64,000 nucleotides of DNA from Lentibacillus amyloliquefaciens (GTDB taxonomy: Bacteria; Bacillota; Bacilli; Bacillales; Amphibacillaceae). Shown here one piece after another: positions 1 through 8,087 of this stretch (within the stretch, counting starts at the first letter, position 1; each line of letters begins with the position of its first letter). The notes under the pieces are model-generated. The model did no database searches and was not told the DNA's origin. It worked only from the letters and a program-made list of their open reading frames with translations. The DNA lies in assembly GCF_001307805.1 (NCBI RefSeq), contig NZ_CP013862.1, positions 992,001 to 1,056,000 of the forward strand, read 5' to 3'. The position numbers and the translations under genes were made by a program.

Positions 1-521
1 TACATTTCATCCAATGGGACAATCTCTTCATGGGCTGCTATCTGCAATACAGAATCGGCGGACGTATAAACAATTAACGCACCGGTATCCATATGCTTCT
101 TGCCCAATTCCTCAATGATTGCAGTGCCCGAGGCAGGTTTATTGCCGATGACTTTTCGTCCGGTTTTCTCTTCCAGCGCTTTAATCAATTCATTGGGAAA
201 ACCGTCCGGAAATGTACGGAACGGCTGCTGGATATTCAAGCCCATAATCTCCCAGTGACCTGTCATTGTGTCTTTGCCATTGGAAGCTTCTTGCATTTTA
301 GTGTAATATGCCATCGGTGCATCAGCTTTTTCAATGCCTTTTATTTCTCTGATATTACTTAATCCCAGCTTTGCCATGTTCGGCATATGAAGCCCGTCCA
401 TCCGCTCGGCTATATGACCTAATGTGTCTGCGCCTTCATCATTAAACGCTTTAGCATCAGGTGCCTCACCAATTCCGACCGAATCCATAACAATCAGAAA
501 TACACGCTTGAAATTTTGCAT
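1..521 (-). CDS. deoB: Phosphopentomutase, N-terminal part (runs off the left edge)
   Basis: Interconverts ribose/deoxyribose 1- and 5-phosphates in cytoplasmic nucleoside salvage. The visible N-terminus reads [20 protein letters not shown], with the metal-binding Asp of the alkaline-phosphatase superfamily (VMDSVGIG), followed by DTLGHIAE and [12 protein letters not shown], all family hallmarks. The start ATG at 521 has a GGGAGG ribosome site just upstream. About 174 residues are visible of the roughly 390 usual; the rest lies outside the window. It follows xerD on the same strand, as in B. subtilis, where deoB (drm) leads the drm-pupG operon. Identification is secure. Confidence 0.96.
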   Translation of the reverse strand, partial: MQNFKRVFLIVMDSVGIGEAPDAKAFNDEGADTLGHIAERMDGLHMPNMAKLGLSNIREIKGIEKADAPMAYYTKMQEASNGKDTMTGHWEIMGLNIQQPFRTFPDGFPNELIKALEEKTGRKVIGNKPASGTAIIEELGKKHMDTGALIVYTSADSVLQIAAHEEIVPLDEM

Positions 522-561
522 ATTGAATACCTCCCAATAATCATTTTCCCTTTATGATTCA

Positions 562-601
562 ATATTATGTCACCTCACTACTGTTGTAAGATGTCTGACA
601 T
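562..601 (-). promoter_or_regulatory. Putative deoB promoter with adjacent palindromic operator
   Basis: On the minus strand TTACAA (584-589) and TAATAT (562-567) are separated by 16 bases, a fair sigma-A promoter about 40 bases ahead of the deoB ATG. Immediately upstream of the -35 is the perfect palindrome ATGTCTGACAT (591-601), similar in shape to GntR-family operators. The regulator cannot be named from the sequence. Confidence 0.4.
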
Positions 602-643
602 GTGTCCCGAAAAAATCCTTAATCACTTACCCCTCCAGTGGTA

Positions 644-1537
644 CTAAGCCCGCGGATGGTAGGATTGATAGATATCTTTTAACCTGGATTTAGTGATATG
701 TGTATAAATTTGTGTGGTCGATATGTCCGCGTGACCCAGCATCTCCTGTACAGACCGCAAATCTGCTCCGTTTTCCAGCAAATGTGTGGCAAACGAATGT
801 CTTAATGTATGCGGCGTAATCTCCTTTTTTATGCCGGTATCACGTGCAATGCCCTTTAATATTTTCCAGAAGCCTTGCCGGGATAATGGTCTTCCATGCT
901 GGTTAACAAACAGCGCATTTTGATCCTCACCCCGTTTCACAAGCTGGCCTCTTGCCTTCTGCAAATAATCGTCGACAGTTTGTTTAGCCACATCGCCAAG
1001 AGGTACGATTCTTTCTCTTGATCCTTTTCCCATGCATTGTACAAACCCCATTGTCAAATGAAGGTCGCTGACTTTTAAAGAAACTAATTCAGTTACGCGC
1101 AGCCCTGTCGCATACATTAGTTCAAGCATCGCTTTATTGCGTGTTTTCAAAGGTGTGCCGCTGTTAATCGACAATAAACCCTCTACATCCTGTGATGATA
1201 ACGCAGCAGGCAGTTTCCGTTCTTTTTTGGGTGTCTCGATATGTATACTTGCGTCATGATCCACAAGTTGTTCCCGGATTAAAAAATGATGGAACCCTCG
1301 TATTGAAGAAATTGTCCGTGAGATCGTCGCAGCGGACTTGCCGTCATCCTTCAATTTCTGGAGGAAACCTATGATATCCGTTCTTCCTGCTTCATTCCAG
1401 TCTGTTTTTTGGCTTACTTTTTCAACGTACTGCATATAATTTTTCAAATCCCGCTGATAAGATTTTAACGTATTTTCAGATACTCCCTGCTCCACTAATA
1501 AATAATGGAAAAAATCATCAAATGCTGGTTTGAGCAT
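644..1537 (-). CDS. xerD: Site-specific tyrosine recombinase XerD
   Basis: Cytoplasmic recombinase that with XerC resolves chromosome dimers at dif. The N-terminal SAM-like DNA-binding domain (about residues 1-90) is followed by the catalytic domain with the full R-K-H-R-H-Y set: ATGLRVTELVSL (Arg), KGSRERIVPL (Lys), HTLRHSFATHLL (His/Arg) and LGHADISTTQIYTH (His/Tyr). Length, about 297 residues, is normal. I prefer the second ATG (1537), which lies 8 bases from GGGAG; the first (1543) is only 2 bases away. The start overlaps the end of yqzK, so the two are probably translationally coupled. The fur-yqzK-xerD-deoB order matches B. subtilis. Confidence 0.95.
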   Translation of the reverse strand: MLKPAFDDFFHYLLVEQGVSENTLKSYQRDLKNYMQYVEKVSQKTDWNEAGRTDIIGFLQKLKDDGKSAATISRTISSIRGFHHFLIREQLVDHDASIHIETPKKERKLPAALSSQDVEGLLSINSGTPLKTRNKAMLELMYATGLRVTELVSLKVSDLHLTMGFVQCMGKGSRERIVPLGDVAKQTVDDYLQKARGQLVKRGEDQNALFVNQHGRPLSRQGFWKILKGIARDTGIKKEITPHTLRHSFATHLLENGADLRSVQEMLGHADISTTQIYTHITKSRLKDIYQSYHPRA

Positions 1538-1751
1538 AAGCATTACTCCCTAATCGAAGAAATAAGTTCAGCCTGTCAATGATATGATCACCCTCAGTAT
1601 CATAGACCTTAACAGACGGGCCTTCAGGCGGATCGTATCGATGGAATTGTTCATATTCGCTATGCATGTACCTTAAGCCAATATAGAATAAACATGTGCA
1701 AGCTATGAAAATAACAAATACCTTAACTGTATCCCATATCATTCGTTTCAT
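1518..1751 (-). CDS. yqzK: YqzK-like small membrane protein (DUF4227)
   Basis: A 77-residue protein with one N-terminal membrane segment (about residues 8-26, VKVFVIFIACTCLFYIGL) and a short polar tail containing YDTEGDHIIDRLNLFLRLG. Its place between fur and xerD and its length match the uncharacterised B. subtilis YqzK. Function is unknown. The end overlaps the start of xerD by about 20 bases. Confidence 0.82.
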   Translation of the reverse strand: MKRMIWDTVKVFVIFIACTCLFYIGLRYMHSEYEQFHRYDPPEGPSVKVYDTEGDHIIDRLNLFLRLGSNAYAQTSI

Positions 1752-2000
1752 TATATTCTGCCACCTTTTTCATATCTTTTTAACGTTTGCCCCTAATCAA
1801 ATGGAGCACTCATTATAATAAAGATATGCGAAAAAAAGGTGATAATATACATTATAACGTTAAACAGCCGTGAACGGTCCAGCTATCACCAAAATAACCC
1901 ATTTTGACGAAAATGTAAATTAGAATTTAAAGCTAAAGAAGTCTGAAGTGTCGCCCTAAGGTGTGCGTCTGGTGGAAGCTATTTTAAAGAAAATCCCAAT

Positions 2001-2031
2001 AAAAAACCTTTTCCCGAGAAGAAAAAGGTGT
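2001..2031 (-). terminator. Rho-independent terminator downstream of fur
   Basis: On the minus strand ACCTTTT pairs with AAAAGGT around a short loop and is followed by six T residues. It ends the fur transcript about 20 bases past the stop codon. The remaining roughly 250 bases up to yqzK hold AT-rich, promoter-like TATAAT motifs but no gene that I can see. Confidence 0.7.
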
Positions 2032-2049
2032 ATATCAGTTATGTTTTTA

Positions 2050-2508
2050 TTAACTTGTTGATTTTATCATCACTTCCTGGCATTCCTTACATATCCCATG
2101 GAATGTCAATCGGTGATCTTTTACTTGAAAGCTCCAATTTTTTTCGATGATTTTTTCGACATCTCCCAGGAGATCCTCAACTATTTCCTCAACGGAACCA
2201 CATTCAGTACAAACAAGATGGTGGTGAAAATGCTCTGCACCCTCTTTGCGAAGATCGTAGCGTGAAACACCATCACCAAAATTAATTTTATCAACGATTT
2301 TTAATTCTGATAATAATTCCAGTGTCCGATAAACAGTTGCCAGGCCAATTTCGGGTGCTTTTTCTTTTACCAGCAGATATACATCCTCAGCACTCAGATG
2401 GTCTTCTTCACGTTCCAGTAATACCCTGACCGTAGCTTCCCGTTGTGGTGTGAGTTTATAACTTTGTGCGTGCAACTGTTTTTTTATCTGTTCAATTCGG
2501 TTTTCCAT
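2050..2508 (-). CDS. fur: Fur-family metalloregulator (ferric uptake regulator)
   Basis: Iron-responsive repressor of 152 residues. The N-terminal winged helix (KLTPQREATVRVLLE ... IGLATVYRTLELL) recognises DNA. The C-terminal dimerisation domain carries the metal site HFHHHLVCTECGSVEEI, plus a second Cys pair near the end (CKEC) that can form the structural zinc site. Neighbouring yqzK and xerD support Fur rather than PerR or Zur, because this is the syntenic fur position. A strong promoter and two PerR-like boxes lie upstream. Assignment as Fur rests on synteny; the family is certain. Confidence 0.93.
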   Translation of the reverse strand: MENRIEQIKKQLHAQSYKLTPQREATVRVLLEREEDHLSAEDVYLLVKEKAPEIGLATVYRTLELLSELKIVDKINFGDGVSRYDLRKEGAEHFHHHLVCTECGSVEEIVEDLLGDVEKIIEKNWSFQVKDHRLTFHGICKECQEVMIKSTS

Positions 2509-2538
2509 GGCAACTCTCCTCCCTCTATCCCCAACTTT

Positions 2539-2606
2539 ATTATATGCGCAGAAATAAAACGTGTCAAAATATAATAATTATAATTTGTTATTTACAATAA
2601 TTATAA
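2539..2606 (-). promoter_or_regulatory. fur promoter with two PerR-type operator boxes
   Basis: On the minus strand TTGACA (2562-2567) and TATAAT (2539-2544) are separated by exactly 17 bases, a consensus sigma-A promoter. Directly upstream of the -35 are two 15-base inverted repeats at 2569-2583 and 2592-2606, each matching the Bacillus PerR box TTATAATNATTATAA at 14 of 15 positions. B. subtilis fur is known to be under PerR control, so the same peroxide link is inferred here. Confidence 0.75.
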
Positions 2607-2617
2607 TTATATAATAT

Positions 2618-3262
2618 TTATTGCTCGTTATAAAGGGACTTTATTAACATTTCCATGGCTTCATTTGCCACATATGCTTCCAAGCCTGCTGCTGCCAGAG
2701 AAAATATCATTAGAGATGCGAATACCGCTGCATATCTTCCCAAGGACTTAAGAACAGGCTGGGCGATTCTTCTTGAAAAAAGTTTTCTTAATAATGTCAG
2801 GGAAAAAAGCATGGACAGACTTCCGGCGATAATATAAATCGGTATAATAAGCAAATTCTGCGGTGCAATTGAAAGAGATGCAAGAAAAAGACCATCCATC
2901 CCGAGCTGGTTAACGATAAACCCAACTGAAAAGCCAACAACCACACCTTTTAAAAACAATAAAATCCAGACGACGGGAAGCCCTACTACAGACAACCCTA
3001 AAATAAACAGCATAAACAAATATTTTACATGATACAAAAAGCTGGTTTTCAACACTTCACTGTTGTTAATTTGTTCTTCATCAGCAATGCCGCGAAAAAA
3101 ACGTTCAAGGTAAAAGAATAAATCTTCCTTTTGGACAAAGTTCATGCTGTTAACGATGACAGCCCCAAAGATAACACCTGTTAAAAACAGGACAGTCATA
3201 AAAATATAGATGGTTGCATGTTCTTTTACATGATCGATTAATAGCGTTCGTTTAGTATACAT
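2618..3262 (-). CDS. spoIIM: Stage II sporulation protein M
   Basis: Polytopic membrane protein of 214 residues, expected in the mother cell, where SpoIIM works with SpoIID and SpoIIP in peptidoglycan degradation during engulfment. About five hydrophobic segments are visible (around residues 18-38, 73-95, 97-117, 128-155 and 178-200). The N-terminus MYTKRTLLIDHVKEH precedes the first segment. A good GGAGG site lies before the ATG. Position next to fur matches B. subtilis. Length is normal. Confidence 0.92.
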   Translation of the reverse strand: MYTKRTLLIDHVKEHATIYIFMTVLFLTGVIFGAVIVNSMNFVQKEDLFFYLERFFRGIADEEQINNSEVLKTSFLYHVKYLFMLFILGLSVVGLPVVWILLFLKGVVVGFSVGFIVNQLGMDGLFLASLSIAPQNLLIIPIYIIAGSLSMLFSLTLLRKLFSRRIAQPVLKSLGRYAAVFASLMIFSLAAAGLEAYVANEAMEMLIKSLYNEQ

Positions 3263-3306
3263 TGGAATCCTCCATCACTCGCAGTAGCAGTTATAGTCTT
3301 CTGAGT

Positions 3307-3334
3307 ATTTGTATAGCCTCTAATAGAAACTATG
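3307..3334 (-). promoter_or_regulatory. Possible sigma-E promoter of spoIIM
   Basis: Minus-strand CATAGTTT (-35-like) and CTATACAAAT (-10-like) are separated by about 11-13 bases and lie about 45-70 bases before the spoIIM ATG. They resemble the sigma-E consensus (ATA-containing -35, CATACAAT -10) but imperfectly. spoIIM is known to be a sigma-E gene in B. subtilis. Confidence 0.35.
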
Positions 3335-3378
3335 AAGAATTCCAAATGAAAATACCAATTTATTTTGAATGTTTCACT

Positions 3379-4548
3379 TTAAGATAATGAAACCGTTCCA
3401 TATTTTCCACCGCCGCCGGCTTTAATTGTTAACTTACCTTCTCTCATATTTATAATTGAATTTGCTAGTTTTTCAGGGATAATTTTTTTCAGTTCATCAA
3501 AAGAAGCGTAATGAATCACATTCATTTCTGTCTGAAAATGTTCCAGCAGTTTTGCAAATGTCTTAGGACCAAGTTTTGGTAAATATTCCAGCGGCACCTG
3601 ATATAAATAAGGCGGCCTGTTCTCTTTTATCTCGTCGCTGTTCTTCAGCTCCTGAATCCGGTCAAATACACCTTTAACAATTTTACGTGAGCCACAATTA
3701 TGACAGTTGACGGCATCTGTTTCCAGAGGTTCAAGACATTGACTGCAGACGGTTGTGTAGTACTTTCCCAAATGGGGATTCATGCCAAAATTTTTGTTTA
3801 CAGCACGGCCTTGTACATTGTGCAGCGCCCAGCTGAATTCTTTAAAAGAAGGCTCTTCCATGGTGATTTCCTGATACTCTCTGGCAATTTTCGGAAGTGA
3901 GTGCGCATCAGAATTCGATAAAAATGTAAAATTATGGAGTTCTGTGATCTGGTCGGCCATCGATGTATCTGAACTGAGGCCCAGTTCAATTCCATCGATA
4001 AGATCCGGGTCAAACACTTCCGTTAATGAGTATTGAACCCCTTTGCCATACATGCTTTTGAATGGTGTAAAAACATGAGCGGGTATAAAAATACCTGAAA
4101 GCTCCTTAACCTTATACTGTAATTCTTTAGCTGATCCATAATAACGCTGCGAACTTAAGGTAATGTTCTTCATCTTCGCTGCCAGCCATTTTGAGAACTT
4201 GTTCATTTTGTCCATGGTTGGCAAAAAGCATAGGACATGAATTGGTCCCCGACAATTGTTATCATAAACTTCGATTTCTGACCCTGGTATTAAAGTTACA
4301 TTCTCAAAACGGACGCCCCCATCTTCCAGCTCATAAGCATAACGGGTATTGATAAGTTCCTTAATTTCTTCCTGGACAGCCGGCGCGTGGCTGTCGATTA
4401 CTCCGGCCATGTGGATGCCCTTATTACGGCTTGCTTCCTTTAAAACATTTGTCAGTGTTAACGTTTTGGCTCCGGTGATCTTGACGGGGTTATGATACAT
4501 ATCCCTGCCAATGTGAATATGCATATCTGCAAAAAATGATGGAAGCAT
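3379..4548 (-). CDS. yqxK: Endonuclease Q-like PHP-domain protein (YqxK family)
   Basis: A 389-residue protein starting MLPSFFADMHIHIGRD, with the PHP metal motif HIH, followed by other expected metal ligands (DSHAP, HVFTPF, SNSDAHSLPKI). Around residues 265-290 a four-Cys zinc ribbon is visible (CSQC...CHNCGS). The C-terminal part (PLEYLPKLGPKTFAKLLEHF) resembles a helix-hairpin-helix DNA-binding element. This architecture matches the endonuclease Q-type family, whose archaeal members cut at deaminated bases. The bacterial role is not established. The ATG lies 3 bases after the nudF stop, so the two are co-transcribed. Confidence 0.8.
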   Translation of the reverse strand: MLPSFFADMHIHIGRDMYHNPVKITGAKTLTLTNVLKEASRNKGIHMAGVIDSHAPAVQEEIKELINTRYAYELEDGGVRFENVTLIPGSEIEVYDNNCRGPIHVLCFLPTMDKMNKFSKWLAAKMKNITLSSQRYYGSAKELQYKVKELSGIFIPAHVFTPFKSMYGKGVQYSLTEVFDPDLIDGIELGLSSDTSMADQITELHNFTFLSNSDAHSLPKIAREYQEITMEEPSFKEFSWALHNVQGRAVNKNFGMNPHLGKYYTTVCSQCLEPLETDAVNCHNCGSRKIVKGVFDRIQELKNSDEIKENRPPYLYQVPLEYLPKLGPKTFAKLLEHFQTEMNVIHYASFDELKKIIPEKLANSIINMREGKLTIKAGGGGKYGTVSLS

Positions 4549-4551
4549 CAG

Positions 4552-5100
4552 TTACATCCTTTCAAGTGTCTCTAAGTAAAGTATGGCATAGTTCGTTTTC
4601 GCATCATGAATCCTTTTATCTGCTGCATACTGTTTTGCTTCTTCCAGGGTTAATTCAATTAATTCGATAAATTCATCATCATCGCCTCCTGCCGGATTCT
4701 CCACCGGTTCCAGAGTTTTTGCTATATATAGGTACATGATTTCATCTGCGAATCCGGGTGATGTATAAAATGATGTTACAAATTCCATAGGTTCTGTCAC
4801 AGTATAGCCTGTTTCTTCTTCTAACTCACGCCGTGCGGTTACTGCCGGCTCTTCCTCTTTTTCCAGTTTCCCGGCGGGTATTTCCACTAATGTTTTTTCC
4901 AGCGGCTTTCTGTATTGTTCCACAAACACTATTTTATTATCTTTTGTAATCGGAATGACTCCTACTGCTCCCGAATGTTTAATAAGTTCACGCCTGGAAG
5001 TGTTTCCGTCAGGCAGTAAAACATCATCCACCTGCAATTTAACGACCTTTCCATCATATATTTTTTCCGTGTGTGTGGTCTTTTCTTCAAATTTCTTCAT
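4552..5100 (-). CDS. nudF: ADP-ribose pyrophosphatase (Nudix)
   Basis: Hydrolyses ADP-ribose to AMP and ribose 5-phosphate. The Nudix box is clear (GKLEKEEEPAVTARRELEEETG, with REEXEE-type metal ligands RELEEE), and ends in the ADPRase signature YTSPGFADEIMYLY. I choose the internal ATG (5100, MKKFEEKT), because it matches known NudF starts and has AAGGGATG at proper distance, while the upstream ATG at 5109 directly abuts that site. About 182 residues, normal. It is the first gene of a pair with the endonuclease Q-like gene. Confidence 0.92.
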   Translation of the reverse strand: MKKFEEKTTHTEKIYDGKVVKLQVDDVLLPDGNTSRRELIKHSGAVGVIPITKDNKIVFVEQYRKPLEKTLVEIPAGKLEKEEEPAVTARRELEEETGYTVTEPMEFVTSFYTSPGFADEIMYLYIAKTLEPVENPAGGDDDEFIELIELTLEEAKQYAADKRIHDAKTNYAILYLETLERM

Positions 5101-5214
5101 TCTAATCATCCCTTTTTGCTCGCTTGTTATTTATTCTATCATATCTTAATAGTTGTACTTATCACAATTTCTTTTCTAAAATAGACAGAGATATTCTAAA
5201 GTGGAGGCGATAGA

Positions 5215-6129
5215 ATGAAAAAGAACCGACTGGGACAATCGGATTTACATGTGTCTGAGCTAACACTGGGCTGTATGTCACTAGGCACAGATAGCAAAAA
5301 AGCAAGCGAAATGATTGATCGGGCGCTGGATGCCGGCATCAATCATCTTGATACGGCGGACCTTTATGACTTTGGCGAAAATGAAGAAATTGTCGGCAGT
5401 GCCATAAAAAATAAAAGAGACCAAATCATTTTAACAACCAAGGTTGGAAATAACTTCGATAAAGCTAACCGGGATTGGTTTTGGGATCCTTCCAAAGAGC
5501 ATATTGAACAAGGCGTTAAAGATAGCCTGCGCCGCTTGGGGACTGATTATATCGATTTTTACATGCTGCACGGCGGCACGATTGACGACCCGATCGGCGA
5601 AACGATTGAAGCATTTGAAAACCTGAAAAAAGAAGGTCTCATCCGGGCTTACGGCATCTCTTCCATCCGCCCGAACGTTATTCGTGAATATGTGCAGCGT
5701 TCAAACATGGATGCGGTCATGATGCAATACAATATGCTTGATCGCAGGCCTGAAGAAGACATACTGGGTCTTCTGGACGAAAACCGCATCAGTGTTCTTG
5801 CCCGGGGTCCATTGGCAAAAGGTATGCTAAGCGACCGGGCTTCTGACCAAATTGAGAAAAAAGGCAAAGATGGTTTTCTCGATTATTCGCATGATGAACT
5901 GAGAACGATACAGCAAGAGCTTAAAAAAATTAACCATGAAAACTCGATGAACACACTTGCCTTAAACTATATTCTGACGCATCCTGCAGTCGCGAGTGCT
6001 GTTTTTGGTGCAAGTTCTTTCGGCCAAATTGATGATAACACCCGTTATGATCTCTCACCACTGTCTGATGATACCTATCGCAAAATACGGAAAATCACAA
6101 AAGCACTTCAATACACCAGTCATCGGTAG
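5215..6129 (+). CDS. yqkF: Aldo/keto reductase (YqkF-like)
   Basis: NAD(P)H-dependent carbonyl reductase of 304 residues. Family features: LTLGCMSLGTD at the N-terminus, the catalytic tetrad Asp-Tyr (LDTADLYDFGENEE), Lys (LTTKVGN) and His (YMLHGG), then a C-terminal cofactor-binding region. A GGAGG site precedes the ATG. The divergent position relative to nudF corresponds to B. subtilis yqkF. Substrate is unknown. A terminator follows. Confidence 0.88.
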   Translation: MKKNRLGQSDLHVSELTLGCMSLGTDSKKASEMIDRALDAGINHLDTADLYDFGENEEIVGSAIKNKRDQIILTTKVGNNFDKANRDWFWDPSKEHIEQGVKDSLRRLGTDYIDFYMLHGGTIDDPIGETIEAFENLKKEGLIRAYGISSIRPNVIREYVQRSNMDAVMMQYNMLDRRPEEDILGLLDENRISVLARGPLAKGMLSDRASDQIEKKGKDGFLDYSHDELRTIQQELKKINHENSMNTLALNYILTHPAVASAVFGASSFGQIDDNTRYDLSPLSDDTYRKIRKITKALQYTSHR

Positions 6130-6168
6130 GTTCCTCCTGCGACTATAATCGAAAGCTTTACTGTCAAG

Positions 6169-6204
6169 AGCGGCATGAAAATATAACTTTCATGCCGCTT
6201 TTGC
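6169..6204 (+). terminator. Terminator after the aldo/keto reductase gene
   Basis: The stem AGCGGCATGAAA / TTTCATGCCGCT has a small AT loop and is followed by a T-rich run. This is a strong rho-independent terminator. Confidence 0.85.
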
Positions 6205-6268
6205 TTTCGGCCTGCGTCTGCAATGGTAAAGAAGTACTTTTAACCCTGTATGGTTCCATAAAATTCCA

Positions 6269-6313
6269 TTGATAATAATCCATCATACTCATATAATATA
6301 GGAACAAGAGTTC
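6269..6313 (+). promoter_or_regulatory. SOS-type promoter of the Y-family polymerase gene (LexA-like box)
   Basis: TTGATA (6269-6274) and TATAAT (6292-6297) are separated by 17 bases. GAACAAGAGTTC (6302-6313) lies at the expected transcription start and is close to the Bacillus LexA/DinR box (CGAAC-N4-GTTCG). The position would let LexA block transcription until DNA damage. An AAGGAGAG site and the ATG at 6336 follow. Confidence 0.65.
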
Positions 6314-6335
6314 TTATATTAAGGAGAGAACACTC

Positions 6336-7586
6336 ATGGATTATTCCAATTATCAGCGGAATGATGTGTTATGTATTGATATGCGTTCCTTTTATGCAAG
6401 TGTCGAAGCAGTCAAACGAGGGGTTGACCCGATGACTGTGCAGCTGGCCGTCGTAGGAGATGTCAAAAGGCCGGGAAGCATCGTTCTGGCTGCCTCGCCC
6501 GCCCTAAAGAAAAAACACGGAATCAGCAATGTCAGCCGTTTTTTTGAACTGCCTGCCGATTCCGATATTGTGGTTGCGCCGGCTCATATGGCGGATTACT
6601 TGGAAGTATCGATGGAAATCACCAAACTAATTAATCAATATGTCCCGAAAGAAGCGATTCATCAATATTCAGTTGATGAAGTCTGGGTGACAGTGAATGG
6701 TCTGGAAAGATTATTCGGCAACAGATGGCAAGTGGCAGATGCCATCAGACAGGATATCCTGAAAAACTTCGGAATCTCATGCTCCATCGGTATAGGCGAC
6801 AACAAATTTCTGGCTAAAGTCGTCATGGATCTGCATGCTAAAAAACACGGTATAGCTGAATGCACATATGAAGATGTGGCGGAAAAATTGTGGCCAGTTC
6901 CGGTTCAGGACATTTGGGGAATCGGACGCCGGATGCAGCGCAATTTTAACCGAATGGGGATTGTTACTCTTGGACAGCTTGCTAATTTCCCCATGAAACA
7001 ATTAACCAAACGGTTCGGCATCATGGGTGAACAGCTGTATTGGCATGCATGGGGAATTGATTTAAGCCCTGTGTTCGGCAATTTCACCAAAACAGAACAG
7101 AAAGGGTTCGGGCATGGCATCTCTTTGCTGCGCGATTATTCCGCAGACGAGGTTGCCATTTGCATTCTTGATTTATGTGAAGAAGCGTGCCGGCGGGCAA
7201 GGAGTGCCAATAAGGCCGGTAAGACCATCCACCTTGGCATCTCATACGCGAAAGAGTCAGGCGGCGGTTTCAGCCGGTCACGATCAGTCAGCCTGTCCAC
7301 CAACATCACAATGGACGTCTACGATGTTTGTATGCAGTTATTTCATGAATTCTACGATGGCATCAGTGATATCCGGCACGTCTATGTAACGCTTGGTAAC
7401 CTTTATGAGAATGGTGAAACACAATTGGACCTTTTCGATAACCGCCCCCAGAAAAAAGATATTGGCTATGTTATGGACGCCATTCGTGATAAATATGGAT
7501 CAACGGCCATACTTCGGGCTTCAAGCTACACAGGTGCAGGCATTGCGATCGGACGGAGCAGCAAAATCGGCGGCCACCAGGCATAG
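6336..7586 (+). CDS. Y-family DNA polymerase, UvrX/YqjW type
   Basis: Error-prone translesion polymerase of 416 residues. The first catalytic Asp motif is CIDMRSFYASVEA (residues 13-25); the second is HQYSVDEVW (around 110), with the fingers/palm region SCSIGIGDNKFLAKVVMD and an HhH region (DIWGIGRRMQRNFNRMG). The C-terminal little-finger domain ends QLDLFDN, a beta-clamp-binding-like QLxLF motif. It has a LexA-like operator. The other polymerase of this family in the window is dinB at 14.9 kb. Synteny with B. subtilis yqjW supports the assignment. Confidence 0.9.
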   Translation: MDYSNYQRNDVLCIDMRSFYASVEAVKRGVDPMTVQLAVVGDVKRPGSIVLAASPALKKKHGISNVSRFFELPADSDIVVAPAHMADYLEVSMEITKLINQYVPKEAIHQYSVDEVWVTVNGLERLFGNRWQVADAIRQDILKNFGISCSIGIGDNKFLAKVVMDLHAKKHGIAECTYEDVAEKLWPVPVQDIWGIGRRMQRNFNRMGIVTLGQLANFPMKQLTKRFGIMGEQLYWHAWGIDLSPVFGNFTKTEQKGFGHGISLLRDYSADEVAICILDLCEEACRRARSANKAGKTIHLGISYAKESGGGFSRSRSVSLSTNITMDVYDVCMQLFHEFYDGISDIRHVYVTLGNLYENGETQLDLFDNRPQKKDIGYVMDAIRDKYGSTAILRASSYTGAGIAIGRSSKIGGHQA

Positions 7587-7603
7587 ACCGGCTGCGGAGT
7601 CGA

Positions 7604-8042
7604 TAACAACAAGCTTTTGGCCGGGCTCTTCGTAAATTTCGCTACTCGTTAACCTTCGTGATGTAAACTGCGAAGTAAGTGCTATGTTGATTTCCGTTCC
7701 GGGCAGTCGCGCACCTTAAGGCAACGCTTCAGCTTCCTCGGAAGCAAAAACCGCTTTCTGCTCAGATCTTCAGCCGCCCGCTTTCCCGCAGGAGTCGACC
7801 GCCCTCCGCTCCAATCAATGCCGCGATAGCGAAGGAAATACACGAAGACTCCAGCGGGAAAGCGAAGACGTTGAGACCCCACAGCGAGCGTTCTTTGCGA
7901 GCGAGGAGGCTCAGCGCGAGCCCTAAGGCGCGCGGCGTGTATTTCTGAAGCGGTAGACAACGCACCAACTTATACCTAAAGTTACTTCGCATTTTATGGA
8001 TTTTGTATCAAAAACAACAAGCTTTTAGACAACAGCCTTTGG
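7604..8042. repeat. MITE-like interspersed repeat, copy A
   Basis: A gene-free 500-base stretch of higher GC than its surroundings. It shares blocks with 33793-34090 and 53335-53785: GGCTCTT..CGTAAATTT near one end, ACTGCGA, CCGCTTTC, CTCAGCTTCCTCGG/CCTCAGCCTCCTCGG, CCCGCAGGAGTCGACCGCCC, TCCGCTCCAATCAAT, GCGAAGGAAATACAC and, at the other end, TATGGATTTTGT followed by AACAACAAGCTTTTAGA. A second copy of AACAACAAGCTTTT at 7607-7620 suggests a nested or tandem end. Short open frames inside lack ribosome sites and family features. Confidence 0.75.
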
Positions 8043-8045
8043 TAA

Positions 8046-8080
8046 ATAAAAAGAAACCGGCTAAGATACCGATTTCCAGT
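8046..8080 (-). terminator. Terminator of the MBL-fold hydrolase gene
   Basis: On the minus strand GAAATCGG pairs with CCGGTTTC (one wobble/mismatch) and is followed by TTTTTATTT. It lies just past the stop codon at 8088. Confidence 0.6.
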
Positions 8081-8087
8081 CCAATGG

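Noticed and set aside
1752..2000. Possible small gene between yqzK and fur
   Set aside because: No open frame with a ribosome site; only AT-rich promoter-like sequence and the fur terminator.
7682..7992. Open frames on the minus strand in the GC-rich stretch between the Y-family polymerase and yqjP-like genes
   Set aside because: They overlap each other in different frames, have no ribosome sites or domains, and lie inside a repeat that recurs at two other places in the window.
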